Of a stretch of DNA of 64,000 bases, positions 1-10,465 are shown piece by piece. This stretch comes from Aplectana chamaeleonis (Eukaryota > Nematoda > Chromadorea > Rhabditida > Cosmocercidae): assembly GCA_029168955.1 (NCBI GenBank), contig JAPDOI010000209.1, positions 186,001 to 250,000 of the forward strand. The letters run 5' to 3'. A program made the translations under genes and the position numbers. The notes under the pieces were generated by a model. It made no database searches. It was not told the DNA's origin and saw nothing but the letters and a program-made list of their open reading frames with translations. Positions within the stretch are counted from its first letter, which is position 1. Each line of letters starts with the position of its first letter.

Positions 1-12
1 GATATTACTATT

Positions 13-185
13 TTCGAATGATCGACTTCTCGACTTATCCGAAAATCGCCCTTTTTCGAATGATCGACTTCTCGACTCATCCGAATATCGCCCTTTTTCG
101 AATGATCGACTTCTCGATTTAGCCGGATTTTCCACTTTTCGAATAGTCGACTTAGTCGATTTAATCGAAGTCGACTTTTTTTCAA
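13..185. repeat. 43-bp AT-rich tandem repeat
   Basis: About three and a half diverged units of roughly 43 bp, each starting TTCGAATGATCGACTTCTCG. The window starts inside the array. Similar TTCGAAT-rich tandems occur at 32.9-33.1 kb and 34.55-34.75 kb. Confidence 0.8.
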
Positions 186-189
186 TCGG

Positions 190-640
190 ATGATGATTCG
201 ATCATTCGATTCGGCCCAAGTATACTCGACCCTCCTCAACGCTGGGGCGGCCCGTGCCCGCAAATGAACGCACGCAAACACCCCCTACCTCGTGTTGACT
301 CGATTGAAAACGTTTGATCGGGTGATCAACCGCTCGAGTCGGCGCAACGGCTGATGATTTCCCTCGGTTTTCAACTTCCGTGGTGGGATTGTGGGAAACA
401 AGAGCAGTAGTTTTGCTACAGGTCAAATGCCACCTGCTCAAGTGATGAAGCTGTATCATGAAACTTGCTGCTTGGTGCTGGCGCAAGCGTGCGTGAGCGA
501 GCGGGCGAGGGCGAGCGAGGAGCGCCTGCGAGCGGCTAGCGAATCGTGTGCCAACGATGACCATCGATTTTGCGTAATCGCACGCTCTCGCCACGTATGG
601 ACGGAGCCTTAGAGTTCATAAAGGCCATAGTAGACCAAAC
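190..640. other. no gene seen
   Basis: Open frames here overlap on both strands and show neither convincing splice sites nor family motifs. I see nothing to annotate. Confidence 0.5.
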
Positions 641-814
641 GCATGTATCATCGTTCACGACAACTTTTGCCCCGATTTGAAGTAATTTCTCCTGCGATCC
701 CTGAATCGCGAGCTCAATCAGTATGAAAGGCGCCTCACCAAATAGAGTGGGCATTCGGCCCGACATGGCCGACTTTGGACGGGGAACTTTGAGTCCCTAT
801 GACGCTCTACGTAA

Positions 815-1247
815 AATGGATATACAGAGATGGGCTGACTCCAATATGGAAAGGCTCCGTCTTCTGGGTGAGGAGCATAACCCAGTTCGTTTTCGAAGAC
901 ATATTGGGAAAGCGGCTAAACCCCATTTTGGGTGCAGTAACGCCTCGACTTTGCGAGTCCGAGTCTCAACTCGGCAGGAGAGCCAGATGTGCCCTTGTCT
1001 CGCTTCGCTGTGGTCATTCGCCATTGCTTATGTCTTACGTCAACAAAAAAATCGACAGTAGCCGACCCGGCGCATGCCCGAACTGAGGTAGTCCCGGACA
1101 CGACACGACGCTTTTATTCGAGTGCCGGATGAGACCTACAACTCTAACGACCCAGACTCCTACAACCTTTGGAAGAATCCTGAAATGGTCGCCCAGTTCC
1201 TTGATCTATGACAAAAACCACTTTGAGGCTGCAGAAGAAGAAGGGCT
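815..1247 (+). mobile_element. Jockey-like retrotransposon, 3' end fragment
   Basis: Translation gives IQRWADSNMERLRLL near the start and LWKNPEMVAQFLDL before the stop at about 1210. These match the C-terminus of the Jockey-like copies at 4.1-5.5 kb and 24.0-24.4 kb. The shared 3' end reads CACTTTGAGGCTGCAGAAGAAG, so copies of this family end in a short GAA-type microsatellite tail. It is 5'-truncated and frameshifted and encodes no reverse transcriptase. Dead fragment. Confidence 0.75.
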
Positions 1248-1486
1248 TCATTACAGTAACGGCAGGGCTTCAGGGCAGTGACGGCAGGATTCCGATCAAA
1301 AAAAAAATTTCACTTCGGTGCTCGCTCCCCCGTTTGAATGCGCAAGCGTCGGCGCTCGGAGAGTTGCACCCCTGTAGAGATGCGCTCGCTCCCTCCAGTG
1401 TATGGGATACCCACCTCTGCCAACGCGTAGCTAGATACCTCCGAGGGCGCGGCCTGTAACGCCGCCCCATTCCATGTAGCGAAAAT

Positions 1487-1522
1487 TTACGGGTTTTAGC
1501 TACGATAGCTAAAACCCGCATA
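1487..1522. repeat. short hairpin
   Basis: Inverted repeat CGGGTTTTAGCTA / TAGCTAAAACCCG around a short centre. The same words recur at 1600-1670 and 1940-2020, so it belongs to a small local repeat family. Confidence 0.6.
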
Positions 1523-1947
1523 TTCTTGTGCCGACGGTCCAAGGGTGCAAATTCTACGCGTATTCTACGTAAAAAAGAAGGCTACATTCGGTACATTGAT
1601 CTCTCTTTCGCTAAACCCGTATATTCACGCTATAATTTTGTAGCGAGAATCTACGGATTTCGCGACAGCCTGTGCTGAAGTGCAATCTTAAACCCGCGCT
1701 GGCTACGCGGAACGCAGGGATGCCGTTCAAACAGTGATGGCCCAGTCATCTCATTCAGTGATTACTCGACACTCTATGGCTGGCCGTGGAGGGTGACCCC
1801 GCGTCGCTCTCTGGGACACCATGGTGAGGATAATTTTGATCATTGGGATGCGGCAGGCCGTGGGGAAGAAACGGCGACGCTGTCGATCGCAGCTGGGATC
1901 GCCTTTCTAGTACGGATCAGGACTGGCTGGGTCGATCGACAGAGTGC

Positions 1948-2013
1948 TGTAACGAGAATTTGCGTAGAATATGCGGGTGCCGTAGCGAGAATTTACGTAG
2001 AATATGCGGGCGC
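1948..2013. repeat. 33-bp tandem duplication
   Basis: Two adjacent 33-bp units with the core GAATTTACGTAGAATATGCGG, followed by a partial third unit. Confidence 0.75.
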
Positions 2014-2772
2014 TGTAGCTAAAGTCTCACCAACTCAGGCTAAACTTTCCGTAATTTACGTGAAATCTCGGGTCAAAAAGACTAGATGCCTCCGAAACCC
2101 TGGGCATCTCCGGTTTCTGTGTGAGGCATCTAGCTACGCGCCGGCAGAGATTGTAGAAGGGATCAGGATAAGGATGCGAAGTAGTCGGAGAGGGCAGTTT
2201 ACGGCATTAGAGATTAGAGAAGCCATAGTAGGCCGAACGCACGTTTCATCGCTCACGCAAACATGTCCCGATTTGACGCGATTTCTCCTGTGATCTCTCA
2301 ATTAGGCGCTCCGGTATAAAAGGCGCCTCACCTCATATAGTGCCGCACTCGCCCCAACAGGGCCGACCTTGGACGGGGGCTTTGAGTCTCTAACAGGAAG
2401 GGTTTTTTTTCAGAGGAGAAAGAACGATGCTTTCCGTGGGCGGGGAGGGGGGTTGCTTCAGAGCAATACCGCAGTGCTCTGGAGCGGTGACGGCAGTGCT
2501 CAGACCAAGCCGAATTACCACTTCGGCGCTCGCTCCCCCGTTCGCCTCCGTTCGAGGGGGCAAGCGCCGGTGCTCGGGGGTTCGCCCCTTGTAAAGCTGC
2601 GCTCGCTCCTTTTATTGTATGAGCCGGTTTGAAGAATTGTGCAGCCTCCCAAGTTTCTTGTGTTTGTGATTTTCAGATCTATCGAAGATCAACCGAAATT
2701 TGATGATTCTCAGAATAAATGAGAGTTTTTTTATATCTCTAGCTGAATTTGAACGTGTTTTTGAAATACAAT

Positions 2773-2778
2773 TTTATT
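2773..2778 (-). promoter_or_regulatory. possible polyadenylation signal
   Basis: AATAAA on the minus strand about 165 nt beyond the predicted stop codon of the gene at 2941-3902. It supports that gene's 3' end but is a common hexamer in AT-rich DNA. Confidence 0.35.
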
Positions 2779-2940
2779 CTATCTATTTTTAGAATTTTCT
2801 CACTGCTGAATATCAACAACTTTCGCATGCTAGCCGGCTTAAGCTGCGGCCCCATCCGTTTTCAACGACCGAAAGCTGCGGCCCTTCTCTGATCATCAGA
2901 CCGTGAGCGTAACCCCTTCAAGGGATCTGATTCATATGTT

Positions 2941-3902
2941 CTAGGAATCAACCACTTCAGTAGGTGACCACTGAATAAGTTTGGATTAAAGACTGTAACG
3001 TCGGCATGGATCGTGAAGGGACTTCGCGTTCACTGTTGAAGGCTGGCGCAACCTCGGTGCCATGAGCTATAACATAGGCGCACCGAGTTTGCGCCAACCT
3101 CCAATGGGGAACGCAAAGTCTCTTCAGGATCCATGCCGGTGTTATGTCGAGTTCACTCGAGAAAAGACACACAAACCTCGTCCGCTATTTCATCGATTCT
3201 GATCTCAGCAATGTAGCGCGAAGGCATCTCGTTACCATCGGCGTCAAAAACAGGATAATAGCAGAATCGGACGATGTCCTCGGCCATCGGAGGCAAGAAA
3301 TCCGTGCCCGCTAAGGACGCAAATCTTTCCTGCATAACCTCCCGCATCTCATCCGTCCATTCACATCCAATAACCTTAATAATATGGAAAATACCCTAAA
3401 CGTCAAAGCTGGTGCGAAAATTGATAATACTTCCAACCCGAGGACAGTGCTCAAAAAATGCAAATAGCGTTTGCGAACCTGCTCACAAAACCAAGAGTGC
3501 TTACCTTACAATCTACCGATATGCCAATAACGTACTGCAGTCGCCGCCGAGAATTCAATGCAGCGCATATGTATTCCTGAATCACGTCAGATAGCTTGCC
3601 GCCCTCCGTCGGATACCAGAACACCGGAAAATAATCTTCACGAGGCTGAAAGATAGATCGAAGACTATGTTTTTTTCAACAAAACAGACAAGCGTTGAAA
3701 GTAGTGAATCACCCTGAAGAATTCTCCGTAAACATAGTGCTTACAGCTACCGACAGAGAGTTGTTTGATCAAGCTCTTAGTTTCTTCAGGATTAGGAGCA
3801 TGCTGGAACACTCAAATTTTTTTCAACAAAGCTCACATTTGGTCGATCGCCCAAATACGGACAGCGCGAGTGGCCGCGCAGAGACACACAACGCCCGATT
3901 TC
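2941..3902 (-). CDS. unidentified multi-exon gene, 3' part
   Basis: Four exons read in one frame, all joined in phase 0. They are 3802-3713 (30 aa, HAPNPEETKSLIKQL...), 3645-3505 (47 aa, PREDYFPVFWYP...), 3395-3177 (73 aa, ...FASLAGTDFLPPMAEDIV...) and 2970-2941 (9 aa plus TAG). Acceptors are GTTCCAG, TATCTTTCAG, GACGTTTAG and CTTATTCAG; donors are GTGATT, GTAAGC and GTTTGT. A further upstream exon at 3902-3837 is possible, but its intron would be only 34 nt. The last intron holds a 145-bp palindromic MITE; without it the intron would be about 59 nt. The 5' end is missing and a Jockey-like element lies upstream. I do not recognise the family. The exon structure is more certain than any function. 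Confidence 0.6.
2998..3142. mobile_element. palindromic TA-flanked MITE, copy 1
   Basis: A 145-bp near-perfect hairpin with ends ACGTCGGCATGGATC and its complement, flanked by TA on both sides as in Tc1/mariner-type insertions. Copies 2 and 3 are at 4425-4569 and 11264-11406. This copy sits in an intron. Confidence 0.85.
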
Positions 3903-4133
3903 CTAGGGTGCCAAGAAGCAAGCCAGCCAAGCGCATTCGAAGTTAAGAGTCAGAAAGACCTGATAGTCAGCTGCTAGCCTTTTACAATCATATTTTCCAA
4001 TTATTTTGGGATAATGACAGGCCGGCGACCTGCGCCCCCTCCTCCTCGCGACCCAAAAGCTGCGCACCCCCGGTTCTTTACGCGTGTTAGATTCCTCCAC
4101 AAATCCATTGTAGTGAGCGATGGTCTCTTCGGG

Positions 4134-5520
4134 CTAATAATTTCTTCTTCTTTGCAACCACTGAGAGGGGTTTCGTCGCAAGTTGAGAAACTGGGCGACC
4201 AGCGCTGGATTCGTCCACAAGTCTAATGTAATGAGGGTTGTTGGCTTCTTTGGACAACCAAATAGGTGCTTAGTGTCGTGGCCTTGGTTTCCACAGTCCG
4301 GGCACGTCAGGCTGGCTATTGTCGATCCTGTGCAGGTAGGACATAAGCGATGGAGAATGTCCGCAGCGTAACGGAGCGAGGATACACCTGGCGCGCCTAC
4401 CGAGCTCGGACTCGGTATCACATAACATCGGCATGGATCCTGAAGAGACTTTGCGTTCCCCATTGGAGGTTGGCGCAAACTCGGTGCACCTATGTTATAG
4501 CATATGGCACCTAGTTTGCGCCAACCTTCAACAGTGAACGCGAAGTCTCTTCAGGATCAATGCCGACGTTACCCTGGGCGGCACATCCCCGAGAATAGGG
4601 CTGACGGCCGCTTTGGCGAGATGATCCTTCACGCACCGGGTGTGCTCCGCGCGTAAGAGACGAAGCCGTTCTTGATTCGAGTCGGTCCATCTCTGTATAT
4701 TCGCTTTGTTCGGAGCATCGACAAACGGCAAAATGATCTATCTCTCTTTCTTACGGGAATTAAATCTGCTGAGCCTGGAGCTGACAATGTTCTTCCACTG
4801 GCAAGATGCGGGTCTCGGCGTGAAGGTGCTTAATCGCAGAGCTTTTTGCACATCCAGTGGCTATTCGAAGTGCAGCATTCCGAATTCGCTGCATCTTAGT
4901 CCAGGAACTGTCCGACACGATGTGCTGCCAGACAGGTGCAGCATACTCCAATACAGGCTGCAGAATAGCTCGATATGTCGTCAAGATAGTCTCTCTGCTG
5001 CTACCCAAGGACGTTCCTCCTAGAGCTCTCAACACATTAAGCTTTGCCTTGATAATTACCTGCTTCTGTTCAGCATTTTTGTGAAACTTCAGCGATGGGT
5101 CCAAAACGAGGCCCAGCAGTTTAGGAAATTGGGCTGTAGGCAAGAGGTCACAATCCCACCTGACAACAGGTTGGGCGCTGTGTTCCTTTGGGTCAGATGG
5201 GAATACCGAAACAGAAGACTTCGCCGCGGAGACTGTGAGCATCATACTATCGAGAAACTTCTTAAGCTCGACGAGATAGTCGCTGATCTTGTTTGCGGCT
5301 ACCTGTATGTCACGATTACGGCACATGATGGTGATATCGTCGGCATACGCAACATTTTTATATCTTCAGGAGGCTCAGGTAGGTCTTCAATATACAGGCT
5401 GAAGAGGGCAGGTGACAAAACTCCACCCTGCGGCACACCGGCTGCTACAGGTATACTATCGGAGACGTTACTATGAGAAAGCACTTTGGCCCGACGACCT
5501 TTCGTGGCGAATAATTTAGT
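4134..5520 (-). mobile_element. Jockey-like retrotransposon, 5'-truncated copy
   Basis: Conceptual translation runs from the RT palm (GVPQGGVLSPALFSLY at about 5430) through an intact YADD box at about 5340, which lies one frame away from the preceding segment. The thumb follows (HAETRILPVEEH near 4800), then IQRWTDSNQERLRLL, then the C-terminal Cys/His block CPDCGNQGHDTKHLFGCP and LWTNPALVAQFLNL. The element ends in GAAGAAGAA. It is truncated inside the RT, frameshifted, and interrupted by a MITE at 4425-4569. Such ORF2 proteins copy element RNA into DNA at the target site. This copy cannot. Confidence 0.85.
4425..4569. mobile_element. palindromic TA-flanked MITE, copy 2
   Basis: A 145-bp hairpin with TA at 4423-4424 and 4570-4571. 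It interrupts the Jockey-like ORF. The uninterrupted homologous sequence in the copy near 24140 (GTGCCGCCTCGGG then GTCCGAG) acts as an empty site and confirms insertion. Confidence 0.85.
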
Positions 5521-6081
5521 GTAGAGCGATCACTCTAGCGCACAATCGAACACGACCCAAAGACTCAACTATAGCGCGGCTGAGATCAAGCGTGGTCGTC
5601 AGGGAACAAATATATACTTGGACAAAGACGGGTGGTCGCCTCGAGGGGTCAAACAGTGAAGAGGGCCAAAGGGCAGAGAGGAGGGCTAAGCACCGCTATT
5701 GGTCGAAACCACTCTGCTGACGACAGTGTCTCTGGATAACACCGGGGCCAACAGAGTGGCGTCGACCGATCTCGACCTTCACGCCTTCTCTTTTCGGTAG
5801 CCACATACATGGCTCGACGCCTCGAAATTACAACTAAACGAAAACACGCCCGTGGCATCAGAAGAGCAAAAATGTATGCAAAAGCCGCAATACTTAATCA
5901 TAAAATGAAGTCTTTCCGGGTATCTGCGACTGTTCGTTTCTGATAGCATCAGAATTCGAGTCGAATACGGGTCAACTCTGCAATGCGGTCGTTCAGGACC
6001 GGCATCCAATTTTAAACGCCAAAACAGTTGTAACAGTTGATCGCACCTGTCGCGGTCGCAAAGTTTTGGTATAACAATGAC
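5521..6081. other. no gene seen
   Basis: Mixed-frame open stretches without convincing splice sites. This is the 3' flank of the gene at 6082-7204. Confidence 0.4.
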
Positions 6082-7204
6082 CTAGCCGTGCAATCGAGGC
6101 ATCAACTCGCCGAACTGCGCGATTCCAGCACTTTTTGAAGCGATTGAGGCCGAACGTGCTGCGACCTGATCTTTCGACGCGAACAGATCGATCTGAGAGG
6201 TTTCTATTCGATCGCGTCGCAGGATCGAAAAATAACGGGTGTGACGGGCAAACGAAATTGCAGCTTTGCGACCGCTTTTCTCAAATCCAGGCCCGTTTTC
6301 GTTTCTTTTTTTCGACTCTGTGTCCTTCAACACCTGCCAACGTTGTGTTTCACGCTGTGAACTCGAGAGCGGAACTTACCGTGAACACTGCCTTTAAGCA
6401 ATAATGATACATCAGGGAAGTGTAATTTTTCCTTAACACCGTCTGTATCGAGCAAAGACCCATATGGCTGCTTTCCGTTCGCGGCGTAGGTGCGAGAACC
6501 AGGTCTAATGCCTTTATGTATGTATAGAGCCATATTCGCTCCTGCAGAGCGGTATAATTACAATCTTCCACGGGTTGAGACAGGCGCAACCAAGGGAGAG
6601 ACAGCATTAGTGTCGAGGGAGGGGGGGGGGGCAAGAGCAGAAGGAGAAGCAGCATACGCGAGCACACGCATGCGATGAACTCGAGAAAATGGGGGGGGAG
6701 AGAATGATGAGATCTCCCCCATTACCCAATTGACCTCACGCTGTGATTGCGGTTGACGGAAACTTAGTCCTCAAAAATAAACGCAAACCTGCCTGCGTTT
6801 TGAAAATGGAGAACACTCACCATTTCAACGATGGAAGACACTATAGTGGTCGACAGCACTTGGTCGTCCTGCAACGAAAGCGGTTAGCAGGAATAATTCA
6901 GAATAGAAGTATGTTCTGATGGTTGACTGATGGTATCACATGCACATTTATGAAAGTTCTCAAAAGCAGAGAACACCCTGGAAATGTCTTCTGAGATCTT
7001 CAGCTTATCTTGGAGACGGTCCCACGCTGATTCCAATGATGTCTCTGGAATCGTACGAAGACCCTTAGTGTGTAGTTGTGAACCCTCAAAAAATGCCTTA
7101 AATTGAGCGACGAGAGCATGGTGAATGAGTTTTTGGAGACTTGTAATATAATAATTTCCATCAATTGCAACCGATGTATGCGAGCGGACTTGAACAGAGA
7201 GAGG
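6082..7204 (-). CDS. unidentified four-exon gene (5' end open)
   Basis: Four exons join in phase 0 throughout. They are 7204-6977 (76 aa, PLSVQVRSHTSVAIDG...SEDISR), 6868-6821 (16 aa, DDQVLSTTIVSSIVEM), 6541-6380 (54 aa, ERIWLYTYIKALDL...) and 6333-6082 (83 aa plus TAG, ...FARHTRYFSILRRD...). Splice sites include acceptors TTCATTCTCAG, TTTCGTTGCAG, CTCTGCAG and GTTGGCAG, and donors GTGAGT and GTAAGT. The first exon also stays open past its donor for about 30 codons, so its end is less sure. The last exon is rich in basic and polar residues. An open frame at 7533-7249 may hold a further 5' exon. No family recognised. Confidence 0.5.
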
Positions 7205-8134
7205 CTGAGAATGAAGGGAAGGCTAGTGACCGAAAACTATTGCTCATCTCACGGTTGTTGAGCTCGAAAGGTCGCCAAAGAGGCTTTTTTTGCTGTGGGA
7301 GCGCCACGGTGGCTTATTTCTATGACTCGCTTAATCGGAGGAATTGAGACCTCGCACTTGGCAGGTGTTATATGGGGTGCGTCTACTTCACAAAAACATG
7401 CGCAAAAATCTGATTTCGTCCCTGAGACTGTGCCTTTATAGGCTCGAGTAGACTTCCGCAGCTGAAAAGCGCGGCAGCGAAGGAGTATAGATCGTTCGGC
7501 TCTGCCCGATCGATTCTCCATGACTGATAGCACCGCGGAATTTAGCGGTGGAACTCTATAAGAACCTAATCACTCTACATGGCCGGCTTAATATTTCCGC
7601 CATTGGAATAGTTCGTTCCAGCGATCAACCATGATGATTTTAGGCCGGGCTTATACTTTCAATAATAAGAGACGCGACGCAATGTTTAAAATATATATCG
7701 ACGGAAAATTGATACACCATAACATGCGTTTTCGCGCATCACCGGCAGCATGAGCGGGACCTTGATGTTCCTGAGTCGCTGTATGCAGACGACGTCCAAA
7801 AGCTGGCGATAGCCACTAGCGTGTTTCGTACAGCTGGGATGTCAGGCGGCGTGACGCCGAGCTTCAGATTTATGGCGTAGCTGAATCTTGACGCTGCATC
7901 GATTCCGGCATGTCACGCCAGCGAAAAACATTCTTGATAAATCTGCTGACAGCTCTGCTGCCGAGCAATCGCGACGTCACCTGACGATGGGTGTCACGTG
8001 ACCCCTCTTGCTTGCCAACCAACCGATGTTACACTCATAACTACAAGACGCTTGAGGACGCTGCCACCTCAACTCTGGAGGGGGGCTGATGACGTAGCAC
8101 TGCAGGCGTCGCGCGTAGCAGCTGGCCAGTTTGT
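7205..8134. other. intergenic; possible 5' exon at 7249-7533 (minus)
   Basis: A minus-strand frame starting MENRSGRAERS is open from about 7518 to 7249, but none of its donors joins the exon at 7204 in phase with confidence. The rest shows no supported gene. Confidence 0.3.
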
Positions 8135-8440
8135 GTGCCGCCCAAGGCCGATGATAGCGAAACGGACCTACCCAGACGCTCCGGCGTCATTCTGGCTAGT
8201 CTACGTTGTGGTCGTTCCTCGTACTTCAAGGCCTTTATCCATAGTATCGATCCGTCGGTCCCTGACGAATGTCCTGACAGGGCATACAAGGGATACATTT
8301 ATTTTCATGCCCGCCTAGACCAACTAACCTGATAGCTCTGGATATGTGGAACAAGCCGTGCGAGGTGGCCGCCTTTCTACGCCTATGAGAAGAAGCTTCG
8401 TTGTGGCCGATAAGAAGAAGCAGAAGCTGGCCAGTTTCGG
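8135..8440 (+). mobile_element. Jockey-like retrotransposon, 3' fragment of a second subfamily
   Basis: Translation gives RRSGVILASLRCGRSSY and IDPSVPDECPD, then, after a frameshift, PTNLIALDMWNKPCEVAAFL and a stop. This matches the C-terminal layout of the other Jockey-like copies (LW..P..VA.FL) with clearly different residues. The fragment ends near AGAAGAAGCAGAAG, again a GAA-type tail. Dead fragment. Confidence 0.65.
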
Positions 8441-8602
8441 CGCATGCGACGCAGTGCTACTCAACTTTCTCTTAGAGAGAGGCTTTCCCAGCTTCGATTG
8501 AACATGCCACGTGTAGCGGCGACGGAAAAATAAAAATGGTTTTTCTGAAACAAAAACGCTCAAAAGCCGTAACATCAAAAATGGATTCATCTACCAAGTA
8601 AC

Positions 8603-8861
8603 TTAAACTGTAACCTCTTCTTGCGATGGAGTTAACGTCTGTGTCCATATATTGAAATTCTGACACGAAATTCCGGGATACCTATAAATAAAATTTACTT
8701 CGTCAACCTATTAATGCTGGAACATACTGATAGTATTTGGCAGCAGCTCGAGAAACAACAGTGAGGCTACGTAGGAGTTGGCCGATCCGCCGTAATTCAC
8801 CTGGTGCGTAAGCATAACTGACCCCGAGCGTCCACACCCCACAATTCCCACTACTTATTGG
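8603..8861 (-). CDS. unidentified gene, last two exons
   Basis: The exon at 8861-8728 (open from its upper end, 44 codons plus 2 nt, ...RRIGQLLRSLTVVS...) joins the exon at 8681-8603 (YPGISCQNFNIWTQTL... ending EEVTV and TAA). The 46-nt intron has donor GTATGT and acceptor ATTTTATTTATAG, and the phase-2 join is clean. The true 5' boundary is not visible; the upper end runs into a repeat shared with 11.2 kb. Alternative reading frames through the second exon were considered and fit less well. No family recognised. Confidence 0.5.
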
Positions 8862-8900
8862 TCAATACTCTGGCAATTGAGGGCGTCGACGCGCCAGAAA
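8855..8900. repeat. dispersed repeat shared with 11176-11235
   Basis: CTCTGGCAATTGAGGGCGTC plus flanking TTGGTCAATA occurs here and, inverted, near 11180-11235. Confidence 0.7.
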
Positions 8901-9191
8901 TCTGGGTGCGTTGGGTGCATTTACTATAGCGCGCGTCTACCCCACTCCGATTTTCTGGCCAAAACTCGAATCGGGCGACGCGCGGGGGCAAAAATGGTGG
9001 AGTCGCGTTGGTTGTGCAGTGTGTTCCTGCACACACTGTTTTTAACCAGACATCAAAAAAACTTTCTGAACAGTTGCTGTTCCACACAATCTCTACACCA
9101 TTGCATTGGATATTGTATTTATTTATCTTCTGACTTTTCTCTCACACAATCGTCTGTGATTTCTATCCTATAAAGTATTTCTTGATACAAG

Positions 9192-9732
9192 GTATTCGGC
9201 GTGCCTTTCACAGATGCATTTAGATTCATCACTCTAACTACAGAACAGTTCTTATTATTCGGAGGTTCAAGTAACAATACCAGTTGTGAGATTGAATCCA
9301 ATTTTACTACTTTCAGTGGGTGATGTGCCTCTATATTTCAAACTATGCATCTCAGGGTAAGATGTGCTCATTTCTCTTCAGCGAAACGGGAACGCTCGAT
9401 AACTTTATAGCACGTACGTATTAATTTATTAACTTTTTTGAGTAACACATTACCAATGTTGGAATCATTCTGTTGTTCAAATACATACCCGTATCAAAAA
9501 AAAAAACATTTTTAGGCAGGATGTGAACTCGTACATGCAGGAAGTCAACAAACAGGTTTTGATGGGCAACTCCTTATGTAAGTGCTGATTTTGCTTTGTG
9601 ATGTCTAGTCTATAATGTTCAGTTTAACGTTGGTTAACTTTCAATTTACTTACAGTGCCGAGAGCGATCTTGATTGTACCACAAACACGAAGACGGCCAA
9701 GCCCTGCCCAGCTTCTGATGGATTGTAAATGA
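9192..9732 (+). CDS. unidentified gene, last four exons
   Basis: Four exons join in consistent phase. They are 9192-9264 (VFGVPFTDAFRFITL...), 9317-9356, 9516-9577 (QDVNSYMQEVNKQVL...) and 9656-9732 (PRAILIVPQTRRRPS... ending MDCK, TGA). Acceptors are TTCTTGATACAAG, CTACTTTCAG, CATTTTTAG and TTACTTACAG; donors include GTAAGA and GTAAGT. Together they encode 83 aa with a basic proline-rich tail. Three separate junctions keep the frame, which is unlikely by chance. Exons upstream of 9192 are not resolved. No family recognised. Confidence 0.6.
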
Positions 9733-10015
9733 GGCAAATACTCGCGACATCGCCGTTTCCATTTTTATTCTAATCAAATACGTGTTAAATTACTCAGGTA
9801 ATGGTGTGGTTGTTTTTGTATTTTTTTCCATTTGTCGCCATTCCTTCCTCCTTTTCCATGACAAGTGATTCCTACTTTTTCTACTGTGAACCGTAATACT
9901 GTTAATTTAAAGCCATGCACTGCTTGCTAATATTTCCATCGAAACTCATTGTGACATCCATTCCCTGATTATTAACTCTGATGGATGTAACGATAGTAAG
10001 ATCTACAGGCCATAA

Positions 10016-10259
10016 AACGGCCAAAGTCTCACCGTCGACTGCGTACCACGCGCTGCGCGACCGCATGCGCTTCGGAAGCAGACAAGTTTTGGCCGCCGAG
10101 CGACGAGTTTCGTACGCCAGCGCGGGAGGCCGAAACGTCTTTGCGCGGGCGGCCGTGAACTCGTCGGCGGCGGCGGCAAAACTCGTCTGCTTCCGAGCGC
10201 GCGTGCGGTCGCGCAGCGCGTCGGTAGCCACGTCGATCGACGCTGAGACTTTGGCCGTT
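10016..10259. mobile_element. palindromic GC-rich element
   Basis: About 244 bp with arms starting AACGGCCAAAGTCTCASCGT and their complement, GC-rich and CpG-rich compared with its AT-rich flanks. No target duplication is clear. It ends 22 bp before the donor site of the exon ending at 10281. Confidence 0.75.
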
Positions 10260-10465
10260 CTGTGCAAGTGGTCCGCTACGGGTAAGTATAAAGGATTTCT
10301 TGGTGAGCCCTCAGATTTCGATTGTCATCATCAGGCGGAGCGATGGGCCTCAGTGAAACTATAACTGGTGATAAATATGGCTTTGATGAAGAAGACGATC
10401 GCTCGCAACTGGTGATGAGCGACATCGAGAGCCCTTTAAAGATAGACCAAGACCATGAAGTATGA
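10260..10465 (+). CDS. unidentified gene, acidic C-terminus
   Basis: The last exon at 10335-10465 encodes GAMGLSETITGDKYGF..., then an acidic tail with DEEDDRSQLV and IESPLKIDQDHEV, and a TGA. The acceptor is TTGTCATCATCAG. It joins, across a 53-nt intron with donor GTAAGT at 10282, a short exon reading CKWSATG whose upstream part is cut off by the palindromic element at 10016-10259. The frame stays open through that element, so a hybrid exon is possible. The acidic hydrophilic tail would suit a cytosolic tail, but that is inference. Confidence 0.6.

Larger units (their letters stand above)
640..2632. repeat. pair of related direct dispersed repeats
   Basis: Segments of 640-800 and 2220-2400 share a block containing GGCGCCTCACC followed by GGCCGAC, TTGGACGGGG and TTTGAGTC. 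Segments of 1250-1420 and 2450-2632 share a block with CTTCGGYGCTCGCTCCCCCG and GCGCTCGCTCC. Both pairs keep the same order, so two diverged copies of one composite repeat are likely. The 2317 region reads TATAAAAGG, but no gene follows it. The sequence between holds only low-complexity and hairpin DNA. Confidence 0.6.

Noticed and set aside
202..594. 130-codon minus-strand open frame
   Set aside because: No motif, basic low-quality composition, overlapping frames on both strands and no splice context.
8461..8659. Alternative minus-strand exons KNHFYFSVAATRG... joined to FQYMDTDVNSIARR...
   Set aside because: Plausible splice sites exist, but the frame joining GQLLRSLTVVSRAAAKYY to YPGISCQNF uses better sites and ends cleanly at 8603.
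9119..9301. Minus-strand open frame LLEPPNNKNCSVVRVMN...
   Set aside because: It is antisense to the in-phase plus-strand exons at 9192-9356, which have four consistent splice junctions.
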